From: Triplophysa rosa
Lineage: Eukaryota > Chordata > Actinopteri > Cypriniformes > Nemacheilidae
DNA length: 64,000 nt
Direction of reading: 5' to 3'
Assembly: GCF_024868665.1 (NCBI RefSeq)
Contig: NC_079891.1
Coordinates: 28,311,642 to 28,375,641 of the forward strand
Shown: piece by piece, positions 45,861 to 56,712 of the stretch
How the letters are laid out: each line of letters opens with the position of its first letter
Position numbering within the stretch: the first letter of the stretch is position 1
Notes under the pieces: generated by a model
What the model was told of the DNA's origin: nothing
Seen by the model: the letters and a program-made list of their open reading frames with translations, nothing else
Database searches by the model: none
Made by a program: the position numbers and the translations under genes

Positions 45861-46113
45861 GTAATCTTTATCAACAGTCTGAATTGACGTAAATGTACCG
45901 TATATATAGGAAGATAACGTTAGCATATGATAGCGAAGGGAGCTAAGTCAGTCACGGGCTAAATAGAACATTCAAAGCCAGTGTTAAACTTACTGTATAT
46001 ATGTGCAGATGGACACTTGGAGTTTAGCTGTATGAATGTTAATACATTATGTACGTTAATATGTTACCTGCAGCAAGCTGTTTGTTTTGCTAATGAGCAG
46101 GGGCGAACACTGG

Positions 46114-46377
46114 GGTTAGTTTCGTTTTAAACGTCTCAAATCATTCGTGCTTAGGCTGAAAAATCTGTCACAGCAAACTAGCTCTCACGTTGTGTGTGTA
46201 ACGTTATAACTTGTCAATGACAAGCGCTAAAATCCATGTAATTCCGCTGAGATCTGCTGTGGATTCCGTGGATTTTAGGTAAGCATACACGCACAACGTA
46301 AGCGCATTAGCTGTTTGCTGTGACTGATTTTTTTGTCTCCGGACGAATGATTTGAGACGTTTAAGACGAAACTAACC
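46114..46377. repeat. 264-bp inverted repeat (foldback element)
   Basis: The left arm starts GGTTAGTTTCGTTTTAAACG and the right arm ends with the inverted CGTTTAAGACGAAACTAACC. The arms are about 85 bp and include TCTGTCACAGCAAAC versus GTTTGCTGTGACTGA. The right arm's sequence recurs at 61560-61680. Confidence 0.75.
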
Positions 46378-47190
46378 ACAGAGGAATTCAGGAAATATCA
46401 CTTAGCTAAACCATTGCCACTGCACGTGTGTTGTGTTGACACGCCGGACAGAAGGGGGTGGGGTTCGCTGTAAGTCATTATCAGTTAAAGAGACATGCAC
46501 CAAAACGGGTTGCTGTGAGCATATCTGTTTTTGAGGCAAGAAGGGTTTTGTTTACACAGCCATTGAGTGTTTTTAAGCAAAATATGTTCCAGACATTTCA
46601 TGAAGACCCTAATAAATCATACCAACTTGTTGAAAGTGCTCGTCTGATTAGACCTTTAAATATAGTTTTAAAATGTACATTTGTATGCAGGACTAGTGAT
46701 GTGCTGTATAATTATTTGATATTTTGTGGTTTGTTGGCCAGCCGTTGCAGTGCAGGGCATTGAAATGTGCATTTACTGCGCAGTGGACGTGTCATGTTTA
46801 AATGATAATGTACTGTATGAGGGGTCATTCCGTGTCAAATCAACTAAATTTGGAAAATTCCGTGTTTGAAGAAGGGCAAACATAAATAAGGTGATAAGCC
46901 AAACATTCAATTTAATGATTTATTTTCTGAGTAATCAACTATTTTGTAGAGGGGGATCAAGAGTACATTTTAGTAAAGTCTAGAGAAATTTGTTGACTTT
47001 ACCAATAGCTTATGGTTCTTAACCACATTATAATGCCCTATGGTCCCAAATATATGAGGATCTCAATAAGACTTCATGTGCAAATTGAAGAATTTTACCC
47101 ATTTTTAATGGTTGACGACCAAATGTGGGTCACTTACAGCTTATATATGTGGTGCTTATGTTATGTATGCATGCTTTACTTCCTTCATTT
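46378..47190. other. Unassigned DNA with probable dispersed repeat
   Basis: 46819-47110 (GGGGTCATTCCGTGTCAAAT onwards) resembles a dispersed fish repeat I recall, but I cannot define its ends. No coding gene. Confidence 0.4.
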
Positions 47191-47311
47191 AAAGGAACAG
47201 TTCACCCAAAAATGTAAATTCTGTCTTTACTTACCCTCAATTTGTTCCAAATCTCTATAAATTTCTGTTTTGATGAACACAGAGAAAGATATTTGGAAGA
47301 ATGCCTGTAAC
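47191..47311. repeat. MITE fragment, AGGGATAGTTCACCC family
   Basis: Left end AAAGGAACAGTTCACCCAAA and body up to GAATGCCTGTAAC are present. It is cut off where the next element starts (TAGGGATGTTCATTTTGG). Confidence 0.65.
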
Positions 47312-48093
47312 TAGGGATGTTCATTTTGGTTAAAGATCGGGTAACACACTCAGTTTATGCCAATCTCATATTAATCTTGAGTACCTATAAAGTACTATTG
47401 CATATGTCATATCTTCGATGAGTATTTTGTTTGGTCAAATTTATAAAAGAGAGATACAGCTGTACCATTATTTCCGGAAAAACACGAGCTGCTAGAGGTG
47501 GGACTAGTGGGATCGAACTACAGCACGAGCAAGCAACACATCATCCCTTCGTGTTTTGTACATTATGCAAGTACACGGCGATTGCCAACAAAACAGTTCA
47601 TGTCCGGCATCTTTTAGCACTGGGACCGCTCCATCTATCAGTTTCAAATGATCTCCAATCCAGTGTTATATCCACCGTTTATATAACATCCTTCACTGAA
47701 ATGCAGTGAACAAACAGACACACCTAAACTTCAGTGCAGATAACCTTGATGGTAAGTGGGTCTCGCTCGTGGGCGGGCTCTTTCACCTTGCTGTGCTTTT
47801 GGCCAATAAAAGGAATAGGATCCCTTTGACGACACAGGGATCCAAAATTAGAAAAAACTTTCCGAAACAATTTGGAGTGCTGGAGGAGTGTATCAAGAAA
47901 TACTACGTCATACGTCCAACTCGTTTTTTAACAAGTTGACCATGTTAAGCATGAGAAGTCAGAATGCATGACATAGCATGATAGCTCCGCTTTAATTTCC
48001 CTAAAGGAGAACTGACGCTCGTTATCCGACCATTAACCATTAACTGATTTAAAAAAAAAAAGATTTTAATATTAAATTGGCATTAAATAAAAA
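47312..48093. mobile_element. Probable hAT-type element, right end missing
   Basis: It begins TAGGGATGTTCATTTTGG, a typical hAT-like start, and runs through mixed-composition sequence to an A-rich end. A second TIR (CATCCCTA) is not found, so the boundaries and class are inferred. Open frames at 47431-47709 and 47706-47939 are short, and I recognise no transposase. Confidence 0.4.
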
Positions 48094-48097
48094 TACA

Positions 48098-48852
48098 TGC
48101 TGCGTCTCATTTCAAAGGCTGCGTCCTCCGGAGGTTGCATTTGTCGGCCGTATACGCCTTCGAATGCAACATCCAGAGGATGCAGATTTAGAAATCAGAC
48201 ACAGCTACAGTTGACGAGTGTCTGTGACCTGTTACAAACAAACACATTTTTTTCACAGATTTCTTTTAACGTTCAAACAGCAGCATACAGAATAGATCAA
48301 CAACAGCACCTGGATTCACATATTAGCCTGTACAATTTTCACGAACCTGCAGCGATTTGGACAATGGAGAAAAACTAAAATACTACAAATAAAAAGCATA
48401 AAATAAACAGGCAAAAAAATCACTTCAATAATTAACAAATTATGACAAAACGAAGACATAGATGAAACTACGTCTTTTCCATCAGAAAGTTTTTTCGTCA
48501 TATAAAAATAGCAGGCCTACCTCAATCCAAAGCTTGGCTAGTTTTTATTTAATAAAGTAAGTTTACGTGTTGTGGTGACAGTCTGGAGCCTGTTGAAGAA
48601 TGTAGAAAAGCAAACAGTTCTGTCCCTTCAAGTTTGTCTTTCTCCAGAAACGCAATGATCAAACTAACATTTTTAGCTGGGGATCTCTGGTTGAGATGAC
48701 ACAGAGTGACCCTAATGTAAGTCAGTAGGAGACGTTCAAACTGTGCCATTTGGTTATTCTTGGTATTTTTAGTCTTTCCAGCTTCACAAACGACTGACTT
48801 GCCTCCCTTACTGGCATTATCTCCGATCATTTGTGAGATCATGTTTCTGTAA
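48098..48852. other. Unassigned DNA, possible TGCTGCGTC-type fragment
   Basis: The start (TGCTGCGTCTCATTTC, then GGCTGCGTCCTCCGGAGG) resembles the ends of hAT-like fish MITEs and partly the 11054-11786 element, but no partner end is seen. The rest is unassigned. Confidence 0.35.
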
Positions 48853-48967
48853 CTGGTAGGATTGTGCTAGTAACAGCAAGGTCATGGGTTCAATTCCCAG
48901 GGTATGCATAAATGCACTGTGGATCGTTTTGGATAATAGCTGTCAAATGTATAAATATTAATGTAAA
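48853..48967 (+). mobile_element. Decayed tRNA-derived SINE
   Basis: A tRNA-like B box GGTCATGGGTTCAATTCCC (about 48880-48898) is followed by the tail TCGTTTTGGATAATAGCTGT, CAAATGTATAAAT, parallel to the SINE at 24700. The A-box part is badly decayed. It is not a functional tRNA gene. Confidence 0.65.
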
Positions 48968-50433
48968 ACTTAGCAGTTATATGTCATGTGCTCACTTTTT
49001 TTTGGCCTTTAGTACTGTATTTGTACAGTATATCTGTACCCTATCTTTTATTGCTTTAGATTCTCGCCTTCTTTTCATGCTTCGGCACATAAGATTTGAA
49101 CACGTTGTGACATTTAAGATGAGATTATCTATTCAGTGAGCAAAATGGCTTCAGAAAGATATTTTAGTTAATTCACTCCATAAACATTATTCAGTTTGTA
49201 CACACATACACTTACAGGTACGTATCTTTTCAAATGGGGACGTGACATGGACTTTTATTGTTTTGATAGAACGCAAATTATTATTACTATAGATTAACCC
49301 TTAGATAAAACATTGTGCATGTTTAGAATAAAAATACACAAAATAATTTATTGAATTTTTTTGTACAAATGAAGATGTTCATGAATATCCACAAATGGAG
49401 GTTTTGTCAGGTTTATCTCTCTTTTGGGCACAGTTTTGTCCTTGAACTGCACATCCACACACACGGGTTATAAATCTCTTAAATATGTTCTGTACATGTC
49501 ATACAGGCAGAAGGCGTGATGCTGTTAAGCTGTTACCGTTAAATTTAAAGCCCAGTGTCCTTTATCCATTAGACCTTAGCCTAGTGCTACTGTTGAACAA
49601 TCCTTGTAATGTCCTCACACACACAGAATCATTAGTTCTGAGTGAGTGAGAGTGTGTGCGTGTGTATATGAGCTGAAACACAAACTGCAGCAGTTTTAAT
49701 GGTCTTTAATTAGATGGAGGAGTCTGAGATTACACGCCTGACATGACAGCAGAACAGCGCGTGCACGTGTCAAGTTTATTCGCGTGCATGTCAAGTGGTT
49801 AGAAAGCAGATATGATTTTTTTTGGTTGTGTTGGTCAGCGTTTAGATTGATATTCTTTAAAAAATGAAGACTGCAGGGAACTTTGATGGCCAGGAGGATG
49901 TGTATTCTCTTTCGGCACTCACCACAGGAATAAATGGAAACAAACGTTGCATTAACTGAATAGTTTTGGTCATTTGCAGGAATTTAAAACATTGAATTTT
50001 GTGAGTGAGTGTGAGCGTGAGGTGAATGCATAATGAACTAATGCACTTTACATGCAGATATAGCATGGAAGGATGAGAGAAATGAAAGAAAGAATAAATG
50101 GACTTGATGCACAATAGATGGAGGCATCACAAGATCACGTAGTGCGTTTGAAATGCTGAGTTGTTCTATACATTGCATGAAAATAGGAATTTGCTTTTCA
50201 TTTTTATTTTTAGTTAGCGATGTCAATATGATATATATAAAACAAAATATTGTGCATTCCAATTAATATCAATCAAACTGCAGTTGGTTTGTTTTGATTT
50301 AAGCCATAATAACTCAAAAAATACAGCTAACTAACACAATAAAACACAAAAAAACACAATAACATAATAAAAAACATGATTTTTGAAAAATGTTAAAAAC
50401 TCATTTTGGAAACAAACTCTTCATATTTATATA
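48968..50433. other. Unassigned AT-rich DNA
   Basis: No gene is seen. 50408-50421 is a short match to the right end of the 15634-17649 transposon (GGAAACAAACTCTT). 50320-50370 is A-rich. Confidence 0.45.
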
Positions 50434-50928
50434 TGTGACCCTGGACCACAAAACCAGTCATAAGTCGGATGGGTATATTTGTAGTAATAGATAACAATAC
50501 ATCGTATGGGTCAAAATGATCAATTTTTCTTTTATGCCAAAAATCATTAGGATATTAAAGATGCCAAAGAATGTGTTGATACACTATGTTAAATTGTTTT
50601 CTGATATCTACATAGAAGGTATGTAGCCTAGGTAAGTGCAAAAATGATCCAGAAACGGTTTTACATGTCCATTTACAACCCCAGTATTTTTTACCTAGAA
50701 TGAAATAGTCTGTTATTACCTTATTTGGAAGGGTCATGAATAATAATGTTGAGCTCTGCTCTGATTGGCTGTTTCACAGCGTGGCTCATTTCAGTAGCAC
50801 ACACAGTGACAGCAAACAGATCGCTACTGTTGTCCGGCGTAAACATTTTGTTGGTCCATAAGTCAGCAGTCACAACATTGTAACATCATTGTAATTAATG
50901 TAATGTGTCACCATATGATTTTACAATA

Positions 50929-51125
50929 GTGCTTTTCACACTGCGCTTAACCCCGGGTTATCTTCATTCTACACCCTGCTTTTAACCCTGGGTAAACGAA
51001 CGTTTCACACTTGTAATTTTTGAAGTGGGGTTATCCCCGCATTTTACCCGGGGTTATGAAACCCGGCTCCGAAGCAGGGTTAGCACCGCTTTTGCAGGGT
51101 TAACCCTGCATTGCGGTGTCAAACG
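50929..51125 (+). repeat. Palindrome-rich GGGTTA element, copy 1
   Basis: It starts GTGCTTTTCACAC and ends TTGCGGTGTCAAA. Between are many AACCCCGGGTTA / TAACCC words in both orientations, so the segment can form many alternative hairpins. Copy 2 lies in the same orientation at 51519. Confidence 0.65.
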
Positions 51126-51518
51126 TGTGCAAAACTGTAACAAAGAAAACTATAAAAATTACCATTTAGCTCTGTAACATGTGCCTTTCTCATGTAAATA
51201 AGTGAAAATAAAACGTTTTTAAATGCAAATAAATCAAATGCCTTCTTCATATAAGTAACATTTTTTATCGCTAACTAATGAATGTAACTATGAAATTATT
51301 CACTTACGACGTTGCCTCTGTGGCGTTTACAGTGTTGAATACATGCAGTAGAACACAGAAATGTATCTGAGTATATCCGGCTAGCCTCCTCAACTACTGA
51401 CCAAAAACAACCTGAGAACCAGGAACTTTTCGTCGAGACAAAACCCTTCAAATTAAGAGTCTCTTCAAAATAAAAGTTCATTCAAATTTATACCTGAAAG
51501 ACAACACACAATCCTTTA

Positions 51519-51722
51519 GGGCTTTTCACACTTGAAATCGTTAACCCCGGGTTATTCTTAACACCAGGTAAACTGAATCCTGAGTTATTTGTTTCACGTT
51601 TCACACTGCTTATAATTTACCAGGGGTTAAGAGATAACCCTGGGTATTCATAATCTGATGTTTCATGTTACATCACTAAACCCTGGGTTAAAATTCTTAT
51701 TTGCATATTTGCGGTGTCAACA
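51519..51722 (+). repeat. Palindrome-rich GGGTTA element, copy 2
   Basis: It starts GGGCTTTTCACAC, carries GTTAACCCCGGGTTATTCTT and ends TTTGCGGTGTCAA. It is a diverged direct-orientation partner of 50929-51125, about 590 bp away. Confidence 0.65.
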
Positions 51723-52175
51723 GTCATGATTGGATTAATACTGCAGCGTCAAACTGACTGAATAAAAATAGTGCGTGGTCCCTTTAAATAACCGAATACC
51801 TCGTTGTTTCACATCCTGGGACACCTCACAAATCCTTTTTGGCTGCTGCCCGCTATTTGGGAATTACACACTCAAGTTTGGTATCTATGTAAAGATTTTA
51901 ATTTCCGCTTTTGGATCCATCTACTTCCCACAACGTCATAACAGAGGTGAGCCAATAGAGAGCATTAAAACAAACCTGTTTCTTCATAGCAACGGCCTGC
52001 TATCGCCTTTGATGGACAACTTTAAAGGCGATTTCCTCAATATTTGAATTTTTTACACCCTCAGATTCCAGACTTTCAAATAGTTGTATCTCGGCCTAAT
52101 ATTGTCCTATCCTAACAAACCATACATCATGGTTTTCTTATTTATTCAGCTTGTTTCGTGGTCCAGGGTCACATA

Positions 52176-53396
52176 CACTCACCTAAAGGATTATTAGGAA
52201 CACCTGTTCAATTTCTCATTAATGCAATTATCTAATCAACCAATCACATGGCAGTTGCTTCAATGCATTTAGGGGTGTGGTCCTGGTCAAGACAATCTCC
52301 TGAACTCCAAACTGAATGTCAGAATGGGAAAGAAAGGTGATTTAAGCAATTTTGAGCGTGGCATGGTTGTTGGTGCCAGACGGGCCGGTCTGAGTATTTC
52401 ACAATCTGCTCAGTTACTGGGATTTTCACGCACAACCATTTCTAGGGTTTACAAAGAATGGTGTGAAAAGGGAAAAACATCCAGTATGCGGCAGTCCTGT
52501 GGGCGAAAATGCCTTGTTGATGCTAGAGGTCAGAGGAGAATGGGCCGACTGATTCAAGCTGATAGAAGAGCAACTTTGACTGAAATAACCACTCGTTACA
52601 ACCGAGGTATGCAGCAAAGCATTTGTGAAGCCACAACACGCACAACCTTGAGGCAGATGGGCTACAACAGCAGAAGACCCCACCGGGTACCACTCATCTC
52701 CACTACAAATAGGAAAAAGAGGCTACAATTTGCACGAGCTCACCAAAATTGGACAGTTGAAGACTGGAAAAATGTTGCCTGGTCTGATGAGTCTCGATTT
52801 CTGTTGAGACATTCAAATGGTAGAGTCAGAATTTGGCGTAAACAGAATGAGAACATGGATCCATCATGCCTTGTTACCACTGTGCAGGCTGGTGGTGGTG
52901 GTGTAATGGTGTGGGGGATGTTTTCTTGGCACACTTTAGGCCCCTTAGTGCCAATTGGGCATCGTTTAAATGCCACGGCCTACCTGAGCATTGTTTCTGA
53001 CCATGTCCATCCCTTTATGACCACCATGTACCCATCCTCTAATGGCTACTTCCAGCAGGATAATGCACCATGTCACAAAGCTCGAATCATTTCAAATTGG
53101 TTTCTTGAACATGACAATGAGTTCACTGTACTAGAATGGCCCCCACAGTCACCAGATCTCAACCCGATAGAACATCTTTGGGATGTGGTGGAACGGGAGC
53201 TTCGTGCCCTGGATGTGCATCCCACAAATCTCCATCAACTGCAAGATGCTATCCTATCAATATGGGCCAACATTTCTAAAGAATGCTTTCAGCACCTTGT
53301 TGAATCAATGCCACGTAGAATTAAGGCAGTTCTGAAGGCGAAAGGGGGTCAAACACCGTATTAGTATGGTGTTCCTAATAATCCTTTAGGTGAGTG
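52176..53396 (+). mobile_element. Full-length DD36E Tc1/mariner transposon (Incomer-like)
   Basis: The element is 1221 bp with TA on each side (52174-52175, 53397-53398). Its terminal inverted repeats match exactly over 29 bp, starting CACTCACCTAAAGGATTATT. A single uninterrupted transposase frame fills the middle. The catalytic spacing is DD36E, the arrangement reported for the Incomer family of Tc1/mariner elements. Perfect TIRs plus an open frame suggest a recent insertion. The left TA is also the right-hand target duplication of the 50434-52173 element, so the mariner landed exactly at that element's edge. Confidence 0.9.
52324..53364 (+). CDS. Tc1/mariner transposase, DD36E type, intact
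   Basis: The 346-residue protein would cut and paste its own element at TA sites. The N-terminal half has a helix-turn-helix of paired-like type (residues about 8-47, with ISQSAQLLGFSRTTISRVYK), a second DNA-binding part (about 66-115) and a basic SRRPHRV linker. The catalytic half starts near 140. The three acidic residues are D155 (in WSDESRF), D246 (in YFQQDNAPCH) and E283 (in SPDLNPIEHLWD), with 36 residues between the last two. GGGGVMVWG (190-198) is the glycine-rich loop. Length matches known family members at about 340 residues. No frameshift or stop is present. Start ATG at 52324 follows about 150 bp after the left end. Transcription would rely on the element or host. Confidence 0.9.
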   Translation: MGKKGDLSNFERGMVVGARRAGLSISQSAQLLGFSRTTISRVYKEWCEKGKTSSMRQSCGRKCLVDARGQRRMGRLIQADRRATLTEITTRYNRGMQQSICEATTRTTLRQMGYNSRRPHRVPLISTTNRKKRLQFARAHQNWTVEDWKNVAWSDESRFLLRHSNGRVRIWRKQNENMDPSCLVTTVQAGGGGVMVWGMFSWHTLGPLVPIGHRLNATAYLSIVSDHVHPFMTTMYPSSNGYFQQDNAPCHKARIISNWFLEHDNEFTVLEWPPQSPDLNPIEHLWDVVERELRALDVHPTNLHQLQDAILSIWANISKECFQHLVESMPRRIKAVLKAKGGQTPY

Positions 53397-53467
53397 TATA
53401 TAATGTATATGAATATATGAATATTTAATATAATGTCATTTTAATGTGTTTTTTAAAGTATTTTAAG

Positions 53468-54688
53468 TAGGGGTGTAACGATACACTCAGCCCACGATTC
53501 GGTACATGTCTCGATGCTGGGTTCACGATACGATACACATCTCAATATTTTGAACAAAATTAAAAAATGAAACTGAAATTCAAATAACATTTATTTTCAA
53601 AATATTAACAATTCCAGTAACTTATTTTGTTGCACATACAACTTAATAAAGAATTTTAACATTTTAAGGCTTAACTGAAATTAGAATTAAGATCAGTGTC
53701 AATTTTGACGGCAATTTTTGATTTGATTTAGTTTTAGTCTATTTTTAGTCGACGAAATCTACATTATATTAGTCTACTAAAATCTATCTGGATTAACTCA
53801 TTTAATTGGTGTAATTAAATGTTCCATACAAAGATTTAACTGTTTCGACATCATTTACTTTACCTCGGAATTAAATGAAACCAGGTCATTACCTTTATTT
53901 TTCAGAAAAGTTGAGTAACTACTGGATATGCATTGTTGCAACACAGAGAATATTAGACCATTAACGACATGTAGCAGTTCATTCAGTCTCATTTTGACTC
54001 AATTGACTCGTTCGTTCAGTGAAGGGCGTGTTCATTCAGTACATTCAACCAATGAAACGCTCTGACAGAGCTCACGCTCAAGCGCTATTGGCTCGTGTCT
54101 CTTTGAAGCTGCGCTGTCTTTGCTTGAGTCAGTAATGAATGAGAAAACTCTTTCAAAAAGACATATTACATAAACTGTATTACATTTCTTCAATCATGCA
54201 GATCACATACTTGTTTTTTAGCATGTCATTCGATCTTTTAATATACAGTACGACTCACTTCATCGCTTCTCTGATTGGAACAGCGCTGGTTTCTTTTGGC
54301 TTACTTTATGTTGCATATCACGTTATGCAGCAGCTCACGTTAGCGGATAAACTAACATTGGCATATAAAAACGTTTGTGCTGCCTTTGTAATGAGTTCCG
54401 GGGTGACTCGCCTGCAGTCACGCTTCAAGTTTGCTGTGTTTTAACGGCGATTGTGAAGGAAAATATGACGCTTTGTAAACCACTTGGAGACACAGATTGT
54501 GTCTTGTGCTTCTCTCTCTACCGCATAGAGATAAGCACACGTGACGTGCTGGCGCAGAGTAGGTAGCGTCTTGACCGCTGAAAGAATAGAATTAAACATA
54601 TCGTAAAATATCCCCATCTCTCTACGATGCGCATCGTAACATTTTTGCATCGCGAAATATCGTAATACGAAGTATCGTTACACCCCTA
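53468..54688. mobile_element. hAT-type non-autonomous element, 1.2 kb, 8-bp target duplication
   Basis: Starts TAGGGGTGTAACGATAC and ends GTATCGTTACACCCCTA, perfect inverted repeats of 17 bp. Flanked by ATTTTAAG at 53460-53467 and 54689-54696. The interior has TTTAGTCGACGAAATC-type repeat sequence (53700-53770). Open frames such as 54139-54444 (101 codons) are not recognised as transposase. Confidence 0.85.
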
Positions 54689-54696
54689 ATTTTAAG

Positions 54697-55217
54697 TCAA
54701 TGATTCCTTAAAAATACGGTATATTATCTCATTTTTAATGAGGCATGTGTGGGAATTAACAGTCGAAAAGTGAATAGAACTGCACAAAAGCCTCTGGAGG
54801 TCTTTCTATGAAAACCATTTTGGAATGTGTGCAGTCAGGTTCAGCCAGGAGAGCTTTTTCATGCCGTGGTGAAGAGTGCTGTTGGACCATGTATGTCTTT
54901 AAATAGATGCAAGACAAATGGACTATAAATAACTAATAGACTGTAAAAATTGCCTCTGATGCGTCCCTGATTCTCAGAGCCAATCTGAAATGCAAATGAA
55001 AAGCAGGATGGCTGGTTTTATGAATAATCATGACACAACCTGGATCTTGTTATGGTTAAAAGTCATGAATTCTCCTTATTCTGACAGAAAACTATTAAGC
55101 TTAAAATTGCTGCGAGATAATCATTAAGAGAGGAGAGGAGAGATTTCTCATTCTCTCCAAAAGAGGAAAGCCTGAAGGAGGATTGCGTGAGAGGAAATTG
55201 TGTTGACACGAAAGGTG

Positions 55218-55248
<31 letters not shown>

Positions 55249-55900
55249 GATGGATGAGCGGCAGTCCTCCGCACATGAGAATTGTGACACTGTAATGTCA
55301 CTCTTCTCTGTGCCATAAAACCTCCTCATTCTCTATAAAGTCGCAGGCAAACCAAGTTTGGAGTTTCAAGCAAAACAAAACTGAGATAAACTTGCCTTCC
55401 TTCATTATCTACAGTCTGCTGCTCTCCAAATATTCTGCCACTATTGGATCTTTGTTTTTTCACTGTCATTCGGTGTTAAAATGAACCCGGAGTTCTGCCT
55501 CTCTCTCTCTCCCATTTTTTCTGACTCTTTTTCTGTCTCGCTTCTTGTCTAAAATATGCTTTTAGCTTTTCAGCAATAATCCACGAGCGCGATAATTATG
55601 AAACGCACAAAGCTAATGGCAAAGCATTTTCATCATGTTTCACATTTTTAACCCTTTTTTACACACCGAATTGCACACATACACATAGACCCGCGCACAC
55701 ACCCGCTTGTCATCAGAAATGTCTTTAAGGATCAGTTCACCCCAACTGTTTCTTTAAACAAATCATAATTGTCTATTAGATGCTTTTGACTTTTTCTGAT
55801 GGGCTTTAGGAAAAGATCTGGAGGTCCAGGGGTTTTGTTATAATTTAATTGCCCTCATTTGTTATAATTTACTTTCCCTCATTGGTACCAAACATGTACA
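54697..55900. other. Unassigned DNA with a candidate conserved patch
   Basis: No gene is recognised. A GA run lies at 55227-55249. 55555-55660 is repeat-free and AT-rich with TAATTATGAAACG and AAGCTAATGGCAAAGC, a look often seen in conserved non-coding elements; unverified. Confidence 0.4.
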
Positions 55901-55908
55901 CAATTTAC

Positions 55909-56704
55909 TAGGGATGCACCGAAATGAAAATTCTTGGCCGAATACCGAACACTGAACATGGCTTTTTGTATTTCTTCTATTTATCTAGCCAATTTTTTCA
56001 CTATTGCATAAACTGAATGGTCAAAATGTGTTTTTTATATTTTGTCTTGCTTTTCAATATAATACAATATAACTTAAAATAAAATGCGGAAAACAAGTAG
56101 GCTAAATAAAAAAAATTGAGCCCTCTCCCTTCTTGAATAGCCTATATTAGGCATATAACTGACTGCTGAAAGATACTGTACAACAAAACACTTCATCAGA
56201 AGTGTCATTCAATATTATAAGATAAAAATGTGAATAAACGAAAACTGTTGGATTATTATAGGCTACATTGCAAAATGATTTAAAGAAAAAAAAAACATCC
56301 ATGCAAGCAATTCTGACTGACAACCATTTCAGTTCATGTCTCTCCTCCAAACTCCGCCCACAAAAGCTGACTGTGCTCTCAGAAGGTGCACTCTTGGCCG
56401 GGATGCAAAAAGTTGTATAAGAACTGTGTGCGCACGACCACTGTATGATGTCGCGAGCAGAGGGGCTATTGTCAGACCGGCCTCTCCAGTCTGAAGTAGG
56501 CCTACACAAGTTAACGACCGGTAAGAAGCTTTCATTCAGAAATTTTTAAGTTCCGTGCTTTGTCTTTCTCTCACACTTTAAAATGCTCCACAGACTGCCA
56601 TGTTTACTGCATTAATAGCTGGCTGCTACTTGATCATATCACATGCTTTTTTTTGCTATTTTCGGCCGAGTATTTTCGGTTGCCGAACATATGATGCATC
56701 CCTA
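55909..56704. mobile_element. hAT-type non-autonomous element, 796 bp, 8-bp target duplication
   Basis: TAGGGATGCA and TGCATCCCTA end the element, with exact copies of CAATTTAC at 55901-55908 and 56705-56712. Subterminal CCGAA/TTCGG words recur on both sides (GGCCGAATACCGAACA and GGCCGAGTATTTTCGG). The minus-strand frame 56509-56147 (120 codons) is not recognised. Confidence 0.85.
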
Positions 56705-56712
56705 CAATTTAC

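Larger units (their letters stand above)
50434..52173. mobile_element. TA-flanked TIR element with TGTGACCCTGGACCAC ends
   Basis: The left end TGTGACCCTGGACCAC and the right end's reverse complement match exactly over 16 bp. TA flanks at 50432-50433 and 52174-52175 suggest a TA target duplication. The left 130 bp and right 170 bp (with CCCTCAGATTCCAGA and GTTGTATCTCGGCC) fit a widespread cyprinid MITE as I recall it. The middle, from about 50600 to 52000, appears to be later insertions including two GGGTTA-rich elements. A minus-strand frame at 51481-51296 ends at a good GTAAGT donor but is not recognised. Confidence 0.7.

Noticed and set aside
48880..48900. Possible tRNA gene (B box)
   Set aside because: The rest of the tRNA is decayed and a SINE tail follows.
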